From NCBI GenBank assembly GCA_964036195.1, contig OZ038456.1, positions 13,082,001-13,146,000 of the forward strand: 64,000 nucleotides of DNA, written 5' to 3'. Of the stretch, positions 22,295-33,132 are shown in pieces (position 1 is the first letter of the stretch; each line of letters opens with the position of its first letter). This DNA is from Sphaerolaimus hirsutus (Eukaryota; Nematoda; Chromadorea; Monhysterida; Sphaerolaimidae). The notes beneath the pieces are model-generated. The model saw only the letters and a list, made by a program, of their open reading frames with translations, was not told the origin of the DNA and ran no database searches. The position numbers and the translations under genes are program-made.

Positions 22295-22471
22295 GTGAGT
22301 TGTGAATGTAAGAATGTACAAAATATTGAAAGTAGAACAATGGCAAAAATGACAGTGCAACAGCATTTTCAGCAAGGGGTTGAATTCATTCTGTGGGTGC
22401 CAGCTTCTTATTACATGTGTGTGTAAATATTTACACTACAGTAATTATAATTGCATCTGCATCTTTTGCAG

Positions 22472-22693
22472 CATGTGATCCAAACACATCTGGTGGAAGG
22501 AACAACAGTGTATCTCATAAGAAACCGATGGCTTATGGTGGTGTCTATGTACAGGGCACAGTGGCTAGTTTGCAGTGTAACCATGGCTATGGTTTTATGA
22601 ATAACCAAAGGCCAGACACACCAACTCACAGTGCAAGCTGTCAATCTGACAGATCCTGGACTGCAGATCTAAGTGTTTATGTTTGCCTCAAAT
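22472..22693 (+). CDS. Lectin/sushi gene, exon G: sushi 3
   Basis: A phase 1-1 exon of 74 codons after ATCTTTTGCAG, with CDPNTSGGRNN, LQCNHGYGF, ASCQSDRSWTAD and VCLK as the four-Cys sushi pattern. The donor AAAT/GTTAGA is weaker than its neighbours; without splicing the frame stops two codons later. Confidence 0.72.
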
Positions 22694-23187
22694 GTTAGAT
22701 TTAACCTTGATTTGACTTGATTTATACACTTGTAAATGAATAATCATCAATAATAACATAACTTATGATGGTGTCATGGTGGGCAGACATGTTTTCTTCC
22801 TACCTCGTTACATATTGACAAACCTAATATATAGTTTTGTTTGTTGTCTATTGTTTCACTGAAGTACATTCCTTAGAAGTTAGAAATCAAGGCATTCAAT
22901 AGAGAATGGATTGAAAATAAAGAAAGCCCATCAAGTTACATACATTTTAAACAGGAAAATACTCAGTGTGCCTTGAATAACATTGAAAAATTATTCTTAC
23001 ATATTTTCTTGGATATAAGGCTCTACACTTTTTTCATTTCCAAAGTAAAGATTAACAAAACACATTTATTTCATATTTTCTTGTAAAGCATCTTTGAGCC
23101 ATTGTAGATTTTCAGTAAAGCACGCAATCTGATCAGTATAAATGTGTCCACATTGTATTACTAAATGTTCTCTGCCAAACCTCACAG

Positions 23188-23424
23188 TATGCCCAACAAT
23201 GGATGTATCCTCAATTCCTATCCCCCTCATACAAGAGAATGTAGAATATGATACCCCTCAATCATGGGATGGATATGGCTACTTGCCAGACACTATTGCT
23301 GATCACAAATGCCTGATGAGAAACTTCTTTGAGCCAATCTCTCAGAATAAAAGCATCACGACATACTGTAAAGCTGACGCTACATGGGCCGCAGATATTC
23401 TGACTGGAGTCCACTGTATTGCAG
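23188..23424 (+). CDS. Lectin/sushi gene, exon H: sushi 4
   Basis: A phase 1-1 exon of 79 codons after CCTCACAG and before GCAG/GTGGGG. Sushi-type Cys occur in CPTMDVSS, DHKCLMRN, TYCKADATWAAD and VHCIAG. It is longer than a typical sushi module because of a Gln/Asn-rich first loop. Confidence 0.75.
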
Positions 23425-23469
23425 GTGGGGGCAGGCATGACTGACTAATTTCTAAATACACTAGTGTTC

Positions 23470-24330
23470 GGAATAGTTGAGACTCTCCACCATCCTCTCA
23501 TAAGGGAAATTTGTTCGGGGTGAGGTCCGACTATGTTCGCGTACATGTCACTCGTCAACCACTCAGCGAAAATTGTTGATATTCGAATATAATGTAAAAT
23601 AATGTCAGGGCTAATGTGAAAATCAGTTGCATCTTTCTATGACCTGCCTGACCCAAGATGTGGGTCTGAAAAATCAAATTTTTCTAAAAAAAATTTGGTG
23701 TTGCCCAGAACTTACAAAAATTGCAAATCAGTGAGTCAGTTATTTGTCAACCGATTTTTGTCAATTGACTTTTAAAATTATCACAAATGATTGGAGGGTT
23801 CATTTTTGAGGTCGAATCACTAATGTCAAATTGTTCATCTATCGATTTGGGCCGGCAGTTATTGATATGGATGAAAGGCAGAAGTTCGAAGTGCTATAAC
23901 TTTTCATTTGTAAGAGATATAGATCTGATTCTTTTGGTATTGTGTTTATCACGATCAAGAGTATATGATAGAATGTTCAGAACAATGTAATTCTTGTGTT
24001 GAAAAACTGGGAAAAACACGGAATTTAGACATAACTAATCTGACATCAAAAATGGAATTTTCAGGTTGTCCCGTTCATTGTAAGAGTCGAATGATCCAAA
24101 TCGGCTCAGAAATGGCCAAGTTATTAAGCTTCAAAATCAATCATTCAGATTGGCCACTTTTTTATTTTTATTGACCACCTTTTTATAGGCCCCCTTTATC
24201 TAGTGACTGGGCGATTATTCAAGCAAACCAATTTTTTTTGTCATAGTCTGACCTGAGCAAACCCAACATACTCAGACAGCATCAAAATTGGGCCAGGGAT
24301 AGTAACTGGGAAGCAACGAAAGTGTGGTGG
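23470..24330. repeat. Decayed relative of the 33505-34433 fold-back element
   Basis: The segment around 24025-24300 (CTTTATCTAGTGACTGGGCGATTATTCAAG and the following CCCAACATACTC) corresponds to the right arm of 33505-34433. The part near 23790-23850 matches its centre. The left arm is poorly preserved. It lies in a lectin-gene intron. Confidence 0.5.
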
Positions 24331-24463
24331 ATCCCCAGCCTACCATTTCTCTATGGTGAAAACTGAAAAGCAGCAACTATTCTGAACGCTAGTGTGGTAA
24401 CTACTGTAAATTCTCTATTATTGAGACTCCCTCCAATAATGCGACCCCTCCAATAGTGCGACC

Positions 24464-24587
24464 TAGTGATGTAAAAGCGCCATGGCGCTAGCGCCAAAGC
24501 AAAAAGCGCTTTGGCGCTTGGCGTCGGAAAAGCGACATTACGCTTTTGGCGCTTGGCACCAAAGTCCTGGCGCTTTTTGCATCACTA
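24464..24587. mobile_element. Short GCGCC hAT-like MITE
   Basis: Ends TAGTGATGTAAAAGCGCC and GGCGCTTTTTGCATCACTA. Flanks GTGCGACC and GTGGGCGC agree at only some positions, so the duplication has decayed. The body is made of overlapping AGCGCC/GGCGCT palindromes. Confidence 0.65.
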
Positions 24588-24977
24588 GTGGGCGCGCTGT
24601 GCGAGTACAATGCAACCCCCTCCAATAATGCGACCCCCAACCTCCAACATCACCGATTAATGTATCTAACTGCCTATTTTCAGCTCCCAGTACTTTCTCG
24701 TTGTCTTTAACGTACGCAAACATAGAAATCCTAAAATTTCAAAAACACTTAAATTCTAAAACATTTTTGTTTGCCATCAGTAGTGTTGACTGTTGACTCA
24801 CTGCTTTTTTGTATTCTACCGTATTACCTTGAAATACTCCCAGGGGGTTTATCATTTCGGCAGTAAATTTTCAGGGGGGGGGTAATTCGAGGGGGGCTTA
24901 TTCGAGGAGGCGTCTATTATTTCGCCAGAAATTTTGTGAAATTCCAGGCACTGAGACATAGAAAGATCAAGCAATTA

Positions 24978-25892
24978 CATGGTCGGGCTCAAAAGTCCCC
25001 GGGCAGTGCTCGCCATTCGCGCTAGGGTAAGCTACGGTTATAAAATTTGAACACGTTAATATATCAGGTGTTTTGAGTTTTCACCCAAAATTTCACTCCT
25101 CTAGCTTCACCCACTGCGGAACTGTGGGGGTTACAATTTCGGTCATTTTGTACTGATGTACAAATGGTGCTCTAGCTCAACGCTGCTTTAAGTTGTGATC
25201 ATGAAACTTCGGCTAGTGTAAGCCACCAGTGTTGGCAATGTGCCAGCACTAACCAACATTAGCTATAATATCATAAGCCTATTCCATTTTGCCATTACTG
25301 TCACTACTCTCACTACCAAATTCATCATTCTGCCTCTACGGTTGGCCAATACAGGTTAATACAGGAGGCGTTTTTCATGCACACTGCTGTTGAACACAGG
25401 TAATGTGTCCACTACAGATTAGTAATGAAACACAAATGAAATTTAATTGACATAATAATTTACTGCACATTTCAAAACAACATTAAAATCACTGCAATAC
25501 AACATGATCTCAGATGATCACCAAAAACATCCATCACAGTTCCCACGTTTCTTGCACATCACCCTGATCTGCATATTAATTTTACCTTTATAGCAATGAT
25601 GTTGATCAAAGTGTTGAATATCATCAGCACATTGCCAACACTGGTGGCTTACACTAGCCAAAGTTTCATGATCACAACTTAAAGCAGCGTTGAGCTAGAG
25701 CACCATTTGTACATCAGTACAAAATGACCGAAATTGTAACCCCCACAGTTCCGCAGTGGGTGGAGCTAGAGGGGTGAAATTTTGGGTGAAAATTCAAAAC
25801 ACCTGATATATTAACGTGTTCAAATTTTATAACCGTAGCTTACCCCTAGCGTGAATGGCGAGCACTGCCCGGGGACTTTTCAGCCCGACCAT
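24978..25892. mobile_element. Long terminal-inverted-repeat (fold-back) element, ~265-bp arms
   Basis: The arm starting ACATGGTCGGGCTCAAAAGT and running to TTGGCAATGTGC (25242) is inverted at 25628-25892 with only a handful of differences. A ~385-bp unique centre separates them. No reading frame suggests a transposase. It is nested in the TA-flanked MITE. Confidence 0.75.
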
Positions 25893-25960
25893 GTACATAG
25901 ATGTAAATATATGTGTTTATAGACGTATATGACTGTATATACACATACACCCTGCCCTAA

Positions 25961-26369
25961 TGCTGCGATTACAGCTCCGACGTAAAATTGATTGGGCGTA
26001 AAATTGATTTTGGGCGTAAAATTAATTACAGATGAATGGATAAAGATATGACATTGTTATTTCAGTCAAGGAAAGCTTAGATGCAGATGTTTCTTGTGTC
26101 CAAAGCTCATGAGTTTTTTTTAATCGTACTGGGAGTTATGAATTTTAGCACAATTTCTTCAATGATGCGCTGTAAGTTGCGTAAAATTAGGGCGTAAAAA
26201 AATTTGTGCCAAAATTCATAACTCCCAGTACAATTAAAATAAACTGATGAGCTTTGGACACAAGCAACATCTGCATGTGCACTTTCTTTGACTGAAATTA
26301 CAACGCCATATCTCTATCCATTCACCTGTAATCAATTTTATGCCCAAAATACCTGCTGTAATCGCAGCA
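25961..26369. mobile_element. TAA-flanked MITE, TGCTGCGATTACAGC ends
   Basis: TGCTGCGATTACAGC and GCTGTAATCGCAGCA form the termini; TAA stands directly outside both (25958-25960, 26370-26372). The related copy at about 50017 reads CCCTAACGTC with no insertion, an empty site confirming the 3-bp duplication. A TAA/TTA duplication is typical of PIF/Harbinger-type MITEs. Confidence 0.78.
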
Positions 26370-26609
26370 TAACGTCGCTCAGTCATTGGTTTCTACGTGT
26401 GTTCTGCATCATACAGATCACCAACTGCGGAATTTGTCGTGTACATTCTCTTTACAGTAAACTTGGGGGGGTATTTCGAGGGGGGGGGGGTGGTAATTCG
26501 AGGTAATACGGTATTCACATCCGTGTATCCTTTTAAACGTGCGAGGTAGTATTTTGTATAGATACTGCATTGCTGTTCTTTGTCCTGCTCACCAGTCACC
26601 AACCCGCAG

Positions 26610-26702
26610 GTTGTCCTCCACTTCAAAATATTGCCACAGATACAACTGTGACTGGTTACATATCAGCTTCTAAAGTACCTGGGACCAATCTTTATCAAAA
26701 TG
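26610..26702 (+). CDS. Lectin/sushi gene, exon I: first half of sushi 5
   Basis: A small phase 1-1 exon (31 codons) between ACCCGCAG and AATG/GTAGTT. It encodes CPPLQNIATDTTVTGY..NLYQNG, which carries the first sushi Cys. The missing three Cys are supplied by exon J, so this sushi module is split by an intron. Confidence 0.65.
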
Positions 26703-26746
26703 GTAGTTACACATTATTTCTTTAGTGGTTTCATGGTTGTTACTAC

Positions 26747-26977
26747 TAGTGATGAAAAAGCGCCAAAGCAAAAGGCGCCATGGCGCTTCTGGCGCTTGGC
26801 GCTACCTTGCTGTGGCACCATCCCCATGGAAAGCGCAATGACGCTTTTGGCGCTTGTCGCTATTTTTGCCCGGTGCCAGGAACAAAATGCCTGGTGCTGG
26901 CTCTTGGCGCTAGCGCCAAAGCAAAAAGCGCCATGGCGCTTGGCGCCATTTGGCTCTTGGCGCTTTTCACATCACTA
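26747..26977. mobile_element. GCGCC hAT MITE with 8-bp TSD (7/8)
   Basis: Ends TAGTGATGAAAAAGCGCC and GGCGCTTTTCACATCACTA; flanks GTTACTAC (26739-26746) and GTTACTAT (26978-26985). It interrupts the intron that splits the sushi module between exons I and J. Confidence 0.85.
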
Positions 26978-27278
26978 GTTACTATTTACAGTCTACTACA
27001 GTTACTACACAATTCTGCACGTACTGTTTACCTATTGAAATTGCAAAAGTTTTGGAAACTCATGCATCATGTCTGAAATGATTTGAGTTTACTGAAATGA
27101 ATAAATTTTTTAGAATTATCTTTATCAACAGTAGTTGACAGACACTTTATTCCAGTAAACTCCAGTAAGTTCAAGTAAGCTGTTATATCAGTTTTCCAAT
27201 TTTTTTGAAATTTCAGTAGGAAACTAGTGTGTGTATGGCAAGTGATACAATAATATACCTACTCATTTATTAATGCAG

Positions 27279-27431
27279 GAAGTACGGCATGGAGGGCGTG
27301 CGTCGATGAGATGCCTGCAAATTATCACATGAGTTACGGAAACCCACCTGACAAGAGAAATATAACTGCACGATGTCAAACGAGTGGCCACTGGACATAC
27401 CCATTTCAAGGGGCTGAATGTAATACTGACT
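27279..27431 (+). CDS. Lectin/sushi gene, exon J: second half of sushi 5
   Basis: A phase 1-1 exon (51 codons) between TTAATGCAG and ACT/GTGAGT. It encodes WRACVDEMPANYHMSYGN, ITARCQTSGHWTYPF and AECNTD, Cys 2-4 of a sushi module and the conserved Trp. Confidence 0.75.
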
Positions 27432-27539
27432 GTGAGTGATGCTACCATTGTGTCGTGTGTAGTAACGATGGCAAAAAAGATTCGAAAATTCGAAAATGTT
27501 TGCGACTTTTTGAGCACGATGTAAAGATAGAAAGCCACT

Positions 27540-28035
27540 ATGAAATTCGTTGTCTGTACTCGCGTACTTTCAAAAAGTACGTGATGAAGTGAGTACCCGT
27601 ATTTTTTCGGGAGGAAACGTACACGTATTTATGCAATACTGTAGTATACGTATTTATCGAGTAAGTGTAAATACTTTTTAACAACTAATGGACATCACCC
27701 TCCCACAAAATATCCCCAAAGCAAAACTTGCAGATCCACTGACCGATATAGAATATAATGGGCAGAAATTGAGTTACTGTCAATCAAACAACACAAATTG
27801 TGATGGTAAGGCTGCCTCAAAACAATATTGTATAAGCAAAGGCTATATTGGTTGCTTCATTTTCGATGGGCAGGTTTGTTACTGTATTTTTACAACTGTC
27901 TGCGGTTATACAGTTTTTAGATTGATCGAGTAAGTGAGTTCTGGTATTTTTTTCGCGAGGAAACGTAAACGTATTTACGCAGTACTCGAGTATCCATAAT
28001 TATCGAGTAAATGTAGATACGTTTTAACAACTATG
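27540..28035. repeat. Two truncated ends of the ACGTAA hAT family flanking exon K
   Basis: 27553-27687 and 27925-28033 both contain GAGGAAACGTA.ACGTATTTA, TATCGAGTAA and end TTTTAACAACTA, like the intact element 28614-29122. Left termini are missing. Confidence 0.5.
27734..27873 (+). CDS. Lectin/sushi gene, exon K: small Cys motif
   Basis: The phase-1 acceptor CTTGCAG leads into NGQKLSYCQSNNTNCDGKAA, QYCISKGYIGCFIFDG and a phase-0 donor CAG/GTTTGT. The pattern L..C......C...AA..YC..KGY with the completing Y-C in exon L resembles an unnamed short Cys module (C..NCG.PAAD.FC...G) that I recall from secreted proteins. I cannot assign a function. Confidence 0.6.
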
Positions 28036-28203
28036 CTTCACTCAACTACTACACCTGTATATTGCACATAGGTAAATAGAATCACCTTATTTTACAACAT
28101 TCACTAAGGTTGGGTTGTTTTTGACTACCTAGATCTAGTACAGCTGAGCAGAAAAAATCACATCTGTAACCTAATATCCCAGCACAATTTATCTCCTTTA
28201 CAG

Positions 28204-28507
28204 ACATTAGCTGCTGGTGAGACATCACTGACTATTTTAGACAATGTGGTCATGACTACCCACCCATACTTCACAAAAATCTATTGCTTGATGGAAGCGA
28301 TTGTGCCAACATCTACCAGCACTAGTACAAGTACAAGCACCAGTACAAGTACAAGCACCAGTACAAGTACAAGCACTAGTACAATGACAAGTACGGCCAC
28401 CAGTACAAGCACAATGACAAGTACCAGCACAATGACAAGTGCCAGCACCAGTACCAGCACAATGACAAGTACAACACCAGATCAAAATGTGGCATCAATA
28501 CAGCTTG
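28204..28507 (+). CDS. Lectin/sushi gene, exon L: end of Cys motif and Ser/Thr mucin-like stretch
   Basis: Phase 0 after CCTTTACAG: TLAAGETSLTILDNVV then THPYFTKIYCLMEAIVP complete the exon-K motif. About 55 residues of alternating Thr-Ser (with Met and Ala) follow, a likely O-glycosylated stalk. The exon ends at CTTG/GTATAC, phase 1, so the protein continues downstream; I did not find the next exon. The ST stretch is a degenerate hexanucleotide repeat (AGYACN). Confidence 0.68.
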
Positions 28508-28613
28508 GTATACCATAAGAAAGAAAATTTAAGAAGGATCTCGCAAATTTGAGAATGACAGTCTATCGCTGAAATCAACATGTTCTACCAGAAAAAGCCC
28601 AGGAACATTCCTG

Positions 28614-29122
28614 CAGAGTTGTTAAAAGTACCCAAATTTTTCCAAAGTATATGTAAATGTAAAGTATTTATTTTTTACTCACACCCTGAGTACAGAAAAT
28701 GTAAAGTGATTTTTGTTTTACTTTGACTCATGAGTAAACGTGAGTAAACGTACTTTTCCCATCAGGAAACGTAAACGTGAGTACTTTTGAGAAATGTCTC
28801 CAGAATTTTTGTTCAGAATCACTCATTTTTGTAATTTTTTGCCTATTTTATGCAATTGTTGACTATATATCTGGTTTTATTTATACCCATTTTCGACTAG
28901 TTTCTCATATTTTTAGCATATTTTCTCCCCTTTTCCCGTTCTATGCCTTTAAAAATGTATGTAAAAGATGATCCGACTTACGTTTTCAGTACTCGGGTAC
29001 TTTCAAAAAGTATACGTAAACGCGAGTACCGGAGCTTTTTTCGGAGGAAACGTAAACGTATTTACTCTGTACTCGAGTATACGTATTTATCGAGTAAAAG
29101 TAAATACGCTTTAACAACTATG
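28614..29122. mobile_element. hAT-type MITE, ACGTAA family, with 8-bp TSD
   Basis: Left CAGAGTTGTTAAAAGTAC, right GCTTTAACAACTATG; CATTCCTG duplicates exactly (28606-28613, 29123-29130). The body has AACGTAAACGT and GAGTAAACGT tandem motifs. Termini are shared with the GCGTAA element at 18430. Confidence 0.88.
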
Positions 29123-29247
29123 CATTCCTGGAACATTTCCTGCATTTGCATTTTAGTGTATTTGCAGTATGGGATATTTTCCACACATACACATGGTTTT
29201 TACGTTGTAGATTGTCAGATTTTACACATCTGAAGTCGACCTCTAAA

Positions 29248-29966
29248 CAGTGTTGGTTTTAGTAAAATTCTTTTTACTAAAATTGTAATTTATTTTTATT
29301 AAAATTTTATTTTATTTCAATTTTATTCATGTTTCATTTTTTTAAATTTTATTTTATTCTGAAATGTCATTAATAAAATAAAATGAAACCATTTTACAAA
29401 AATTTTACAAAGAATTTACAAAAAAATCGGAATCTTGCATGCAAGGCCATTAAACAATGTGCACGCTAGAAGCATGCAGATGAATAAAAATATTTGAATG
29501 TTGACTTGTAACATGGGTTGCGACATGTTAGGGGCTGGATAGATACAAAGCTAATTGCTCCTATGGAGGGAAAGATATCTTGTTGTTATTGTCAAGGGAA
29601 ATTGTTATTTTTGGGGGGTGGGGGGTTGTGGGGGTTCAATATATAGGCTTTTTCAAGGTATGGAATGAAGAAAAATGGAAAAATAACATGGACTGGTGCT
29701 TTAACTGGTGACTGGTGAAAATATAAGCAACAGGATAGAAAACGTTTATATAGTGTATACACTCAAGTTTTTGTAAAATTTAATGAAAATTGTACAAAAA
29801 TTCGAATTACTGTACAATTTTACTAAAATTTTACAAAAATTTGAATTTTACTAAAATTGTATTTTTATTTTATTAATTTTCCATTTTATTTTATTTTATT
29901 TTATTCTTCAATTTTCCATTTTAATTTTATTTTATTTTTTATATTTTCTGAGATTTACCAACCCTG
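29248..29966. mobile_element. hAT-type MITE, AAATAA family, with 8-bp TSD
   Basis: Left CAGTGTTGGTTTTAG, right TTTACCAACCCTG; CCTCTAAA duplicates exactly (29240-29247, 29967-29974). ATTTTATTTTATTTT arrays lie inside. It shares end type and composition with 52861-53885. Confidence 0.88.
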
Positions 29967-30013
29967 CCTCTAAAAGTCAATGAGTTCAAAAAATGCATTT
30001 TGAGCAAATTGCG

Positions 30014-31006
30014 TTATAAGGTACGGAAACGAATTACTGCATATGATGCATTCCCGATAAGGCTGATCACTGATACCGATTTTAATTGACCAAACTCTTT
30101 TTTCAATGAGTTGACAAACTTTCCGCCTTTGGTCTTAATTGGGAGTAGGGTTCAAACGGGACCGCGGTCCCGGTACATGGTTCGGCAAAAAGTCGGGACT
30201 GGGGCGGTCCCGGTCCCGGTCCCGGTCCCGACACCCCAGTCCCGGTCCCGGTCCCGGTCCCGACAATTGGAAAAGGCCAGTCCCGGTCCCGGTCCCGGTC
30301 CCGACCACCCAGTCCAGGTCCCGGTCCCGGTCCCGGAATTTTTCAGCGGTCCCGATAAGAAAAATTGACCGGACTGGATACAAATTTTGCCTTTTAAATA
30401 CTTGTAAAATTCGAAAAAATTCGCGCCAGTCGGCGCATTCTCATTCCGATGACGAATTTTTGACGTTTTTTTGGTGAGTTCCAAACATTCTCATTCATGT
30501 TCGACATCAGAGAAGGCTGAAAAATTTATTTTCCTTCAGAAAGCACTGCGCCAGCTTATGTATCAATACTCACTGTCATAATTTTCGTGCATTATGTCAT
30601 TTTTTGTGACTCAATTGAATTTTGTGACTTTTATTATATTTTTGATGACAATTTTGATTGAATGAAGTGTGAAAATCGTATGAAACTTCTGAAAATATGC
30701 ATTCAAATGGTTATCGGTCCCGATAGGGCTCAAAAGGGGGCTGTGGTCCTGGTACCTGGTTCGGCAAATCCTGGTCCCGGTCCGGGTGCCCCAGTCCCGG
30801 TCCCGGTCCCGGTCCCGACAATTGAAAAATGCCAGTCCCGGTCCCGGTCCCGGTCCCGACCACCTAGTCCCGGTCCCGGTCCCGGTCCCGATAAGAAAAA
30901 TTTCTGGTCCCGGTCCCGGTCCCGGTCCGAAAAACTGGTCCCGTTTGAACCCTAATTGGGAGCAGTGGCTTTTCCACAAAACACATCTGTACTACATGCA
31001 GTAGTA
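30014..31006 (-). pseudogene. Candidate terminal exon of the minus-strand TSP1 gene, split by a hAT MITE
   Basis: With the 809-bp element and one TSD copy set aside, the minus-strand frame after acceptor ATATTTTCAG runs 57 codons to TAA (30016-30014). It includes MCFVEKPLLPI upstream of the insertion and VNSLKKEFGQLKSVSVI and YAVIRF after it. It starts in phase 1, exactly as the preceding exon ends, and the total of all exons is then a multiple of three. With the element present the frame runs into repeat and stops at about 30864, so the last ~40 residues are lost. The peptide matches no family I know. Confidence 0.45.
30146..30954. mobile_element. 809-bp hAT MITE, GGGACC family, copy B
   Basis: Same termini and length as copy A but in the opposite orientation. 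ATTGGGAG duplicates exactly (30138-30145, 30955-30962). The GGTCCC arrays and AT-rich core show no difference from copy A in the stretches I compared. It interrupts a putative coding exon on the minus strand. Confidence 0.92.
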
Positions 31007-31110
31007 CTGAAAATATGAAAATTGTATATAGGTATACATACTTAGGTACTCGGCGGACCGCCACCGCACGCATTGCATTTTTCTGAATGAAACGCTCGTT
31101 CATGATGTCA

Positions 31111-32043
31111 TAAAGCCAGGATTACAGCTCAGCGGCGTTTGACGTGAAATGATGTAAAATTGCCGCAAATCCTCGAATAAGAGCTCCCCCTCGAATAACT
31201 CCCCCCCCTTGAATAAGCCCCCCCCTGCTGGCGGGGTGAGGAAAAAATAACTCCCCCCCCTTGAATAACTCCCCCCTCTTAAAAATTCCTCCCTCTGATG
31301 AAAAGGATACAATGCAAAACTAAAAAAGAATAGTAGCCTATGACATCGACAGCAGATACGCAATGTGCATACAGTGTATACACATTGTTTTGTTGTTATT
31401 GGATGGTTAAATACCTGAATTTAACGATTTTACATACTGCATCCATACAATGAATTAAGTCCAAGTTTCCTGAAGAAATAATAACTCTCCCCCTCGAATA
31501 ACTCCCCCCCCCCTTGAATAACTCCCCCCTCCAAAACGTCTGACGAAAAAATAACTCCCCTGTGGTCTTATTCAAGGATTTAGGGTATATCGTAAAATTG
31601 ATTATAGCATAATAGACAAAGGTTGTTTTCAGACAAAGGTTGACAAAGACAAAGACAAAGACATAGACAAGACAATAGACAAAGACAAAAGACAAAATAG
31701 ACAGTGTTGAAATTTCAGAATTAGATAGTTCTAGTAATTGTGTGTTATGTCGCAATTTTTTTAATAAAAAAATCATAATTTAAGTAGTTATTAATTTTAT
31801 GTCAAAATTTTGTTGTTGACATATAGTGTTTGATGTAAAATGTTGACGTAAAATGTGTAAATTTTGAGGTAAAATTAATAACTTTAAAAAAAAAATTATT
31901 TTCTTTATTTTTTGGGACATTACACACAATTACTAGAAATACCTAATTATGAAATTTCAACGCTGTACCTCTTCTATTTTGATGTGATCAATTTTACGAC
32001 ATCATTTCACGTCAAGTACCGTCCGAGCTGTAATCCCGGCTTG
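31111..32043. mobile_element. Composite TIR element (GCCAGGATTACAGCTC ends) with nested C-rich MITE
   Basis: GCCAGGATTACAGCTC at the left opposes GAGCTGTAATCCCGGCT at the right, like the TGCTGCGATTACAGC family. Inside, 31172-31580 is a separate C-rich element with ends AATCCTCGAATAAGAGC and TCTTATTCAAGGATT. AGACAAAGACAAAGACA repeats are at 31640-31700. Confidence 0.55.
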
Positions 32044-32393
32044 ATAAATAAAATAAAGATTGATAATGAAAATATGATAAATAATAAATACATTAGGTAT
32101 AATAAAAAAAAAATTCAGGCAAGAAACATACGTATAGGTTGAGTGGTTGTAATTGTTCTTTTAAAGTTTTTTTTGTCTTTTTCGGTGAAAGTCTGTGCAT
32201 AAAAATCCTGCTCACGCGTTATCGACTAAGATAAAAGTAATTTTGGGCGCATACTTTGGGCGGGGTCCCCGAGTATATTAAATATCTTTACGTTTTGCGT
32301 CCTCTAAGCTGTTACAACAGACACATTTTTACAATTTTTGCTCTGCCGCTATAAATAGAATCATGTGAAATTGATCTTTTGAATTGTCACATA

Positions 32394-32541
32394 CCGTATT
32401 TCCTCGAAATACCCCCCCTCGTTTGACCCCCCCCTCTCGAGACCACTATGAAACAATCACCCCCCCCCCCCTCGTTTAACCCCCCCCTCTCGGGACCACT
32501 ATGAAACAATCACCCCCGGGGGGTATTTCGAGGAAATACGG
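32394..32541. mobile_element. Compact TA-flanked MITE, 148 bp
   Basis: CCGTATTTCCTCGAAATACC faces its complement at the right end, TA outside both (32392-32393, 32542-32543). Two tandem internal units contain GGACCACTATGAAACAATCA. It is the shortest complete member of the family here. Confidence 0.85.
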
Positions 32542-32756
32542 TATACATATATTTAGGTGAGAAGCGTGCTATAGACAACATATGCGTCATGATAGGGTTG
32601 CGCTTATGGAATTGCGCTACTTCTACGCGCTGCAAATTTATTTTTTGCTGTGAAATTTATTGCACGTGTGATGCACCTGAAATGAAATGAACAAAATTGG
32701 AATGCAATGTTAAACATGAATGTATATGATTATTTTCTACATGCACATAACCAGTA

Positions 32757-32900
32757 TTGGCACAGCGCCATGGCAGTGGTGCCGAACTAAAAGGGCGCCA
32801 AGCGCCAAACGCATCATGGCGCTTTTTGTGGGCATGATGCCAGGCAAACCGGCGCCAGTACCAAAATCTCGAAAAGCACTATGGCACCAAAGACACAGTA
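32757..32900. repeat. Decayed GCGCC-type repeat
   Basis: ATTGGCACAGCGCCATGGCA and AAGCGCCAAACGCATCATGG belong to the GCGCC family, but ends and TSD are gone. Confidence 0.45.
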
Positions 32901-33132
32901 TTAGGTATATTGGTGCTGTTGCTATCACCACTGTCTGTGTCCCTTGGAAAACAACAGGTACCTACTACAAATGATATTTGGGCATATAAATACTACAGGG
33001 ACAAAAAATACTTAGGGCAATAAACGGCATATGATACAGATTATGACAGAAAAACACACCAAAATAATCACAATCAACAAAATCACGCAGAAAGTAATCT
33101 TCTCCTCCACAAAGTAGTTCTTCTAACCTTAC

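Larger units (their letters stand above)
24819..26511. mobile_element. TA-flanked MITE enlarged by two nested insertions
   Basis: CCGTATTACCTTGAAATAC and CGAGGTAATACGG at the ends, TA outside both. Left and right portions match the copy at 36865-50229. The excess length is a long-arm fold-back (24978-25892) and a TAA-flanked element (25961-26369). Confidence 0.75.

Noticed and set aside
28237..28485. Minus-strand Cys/Thr-rich frame (CTGACTCTG..) opposite the mucin stretch
   Set aside because: It is the antisense of the Thr-Ser repeat. The plus-strand frame has splice sites and phases that fit the gene.
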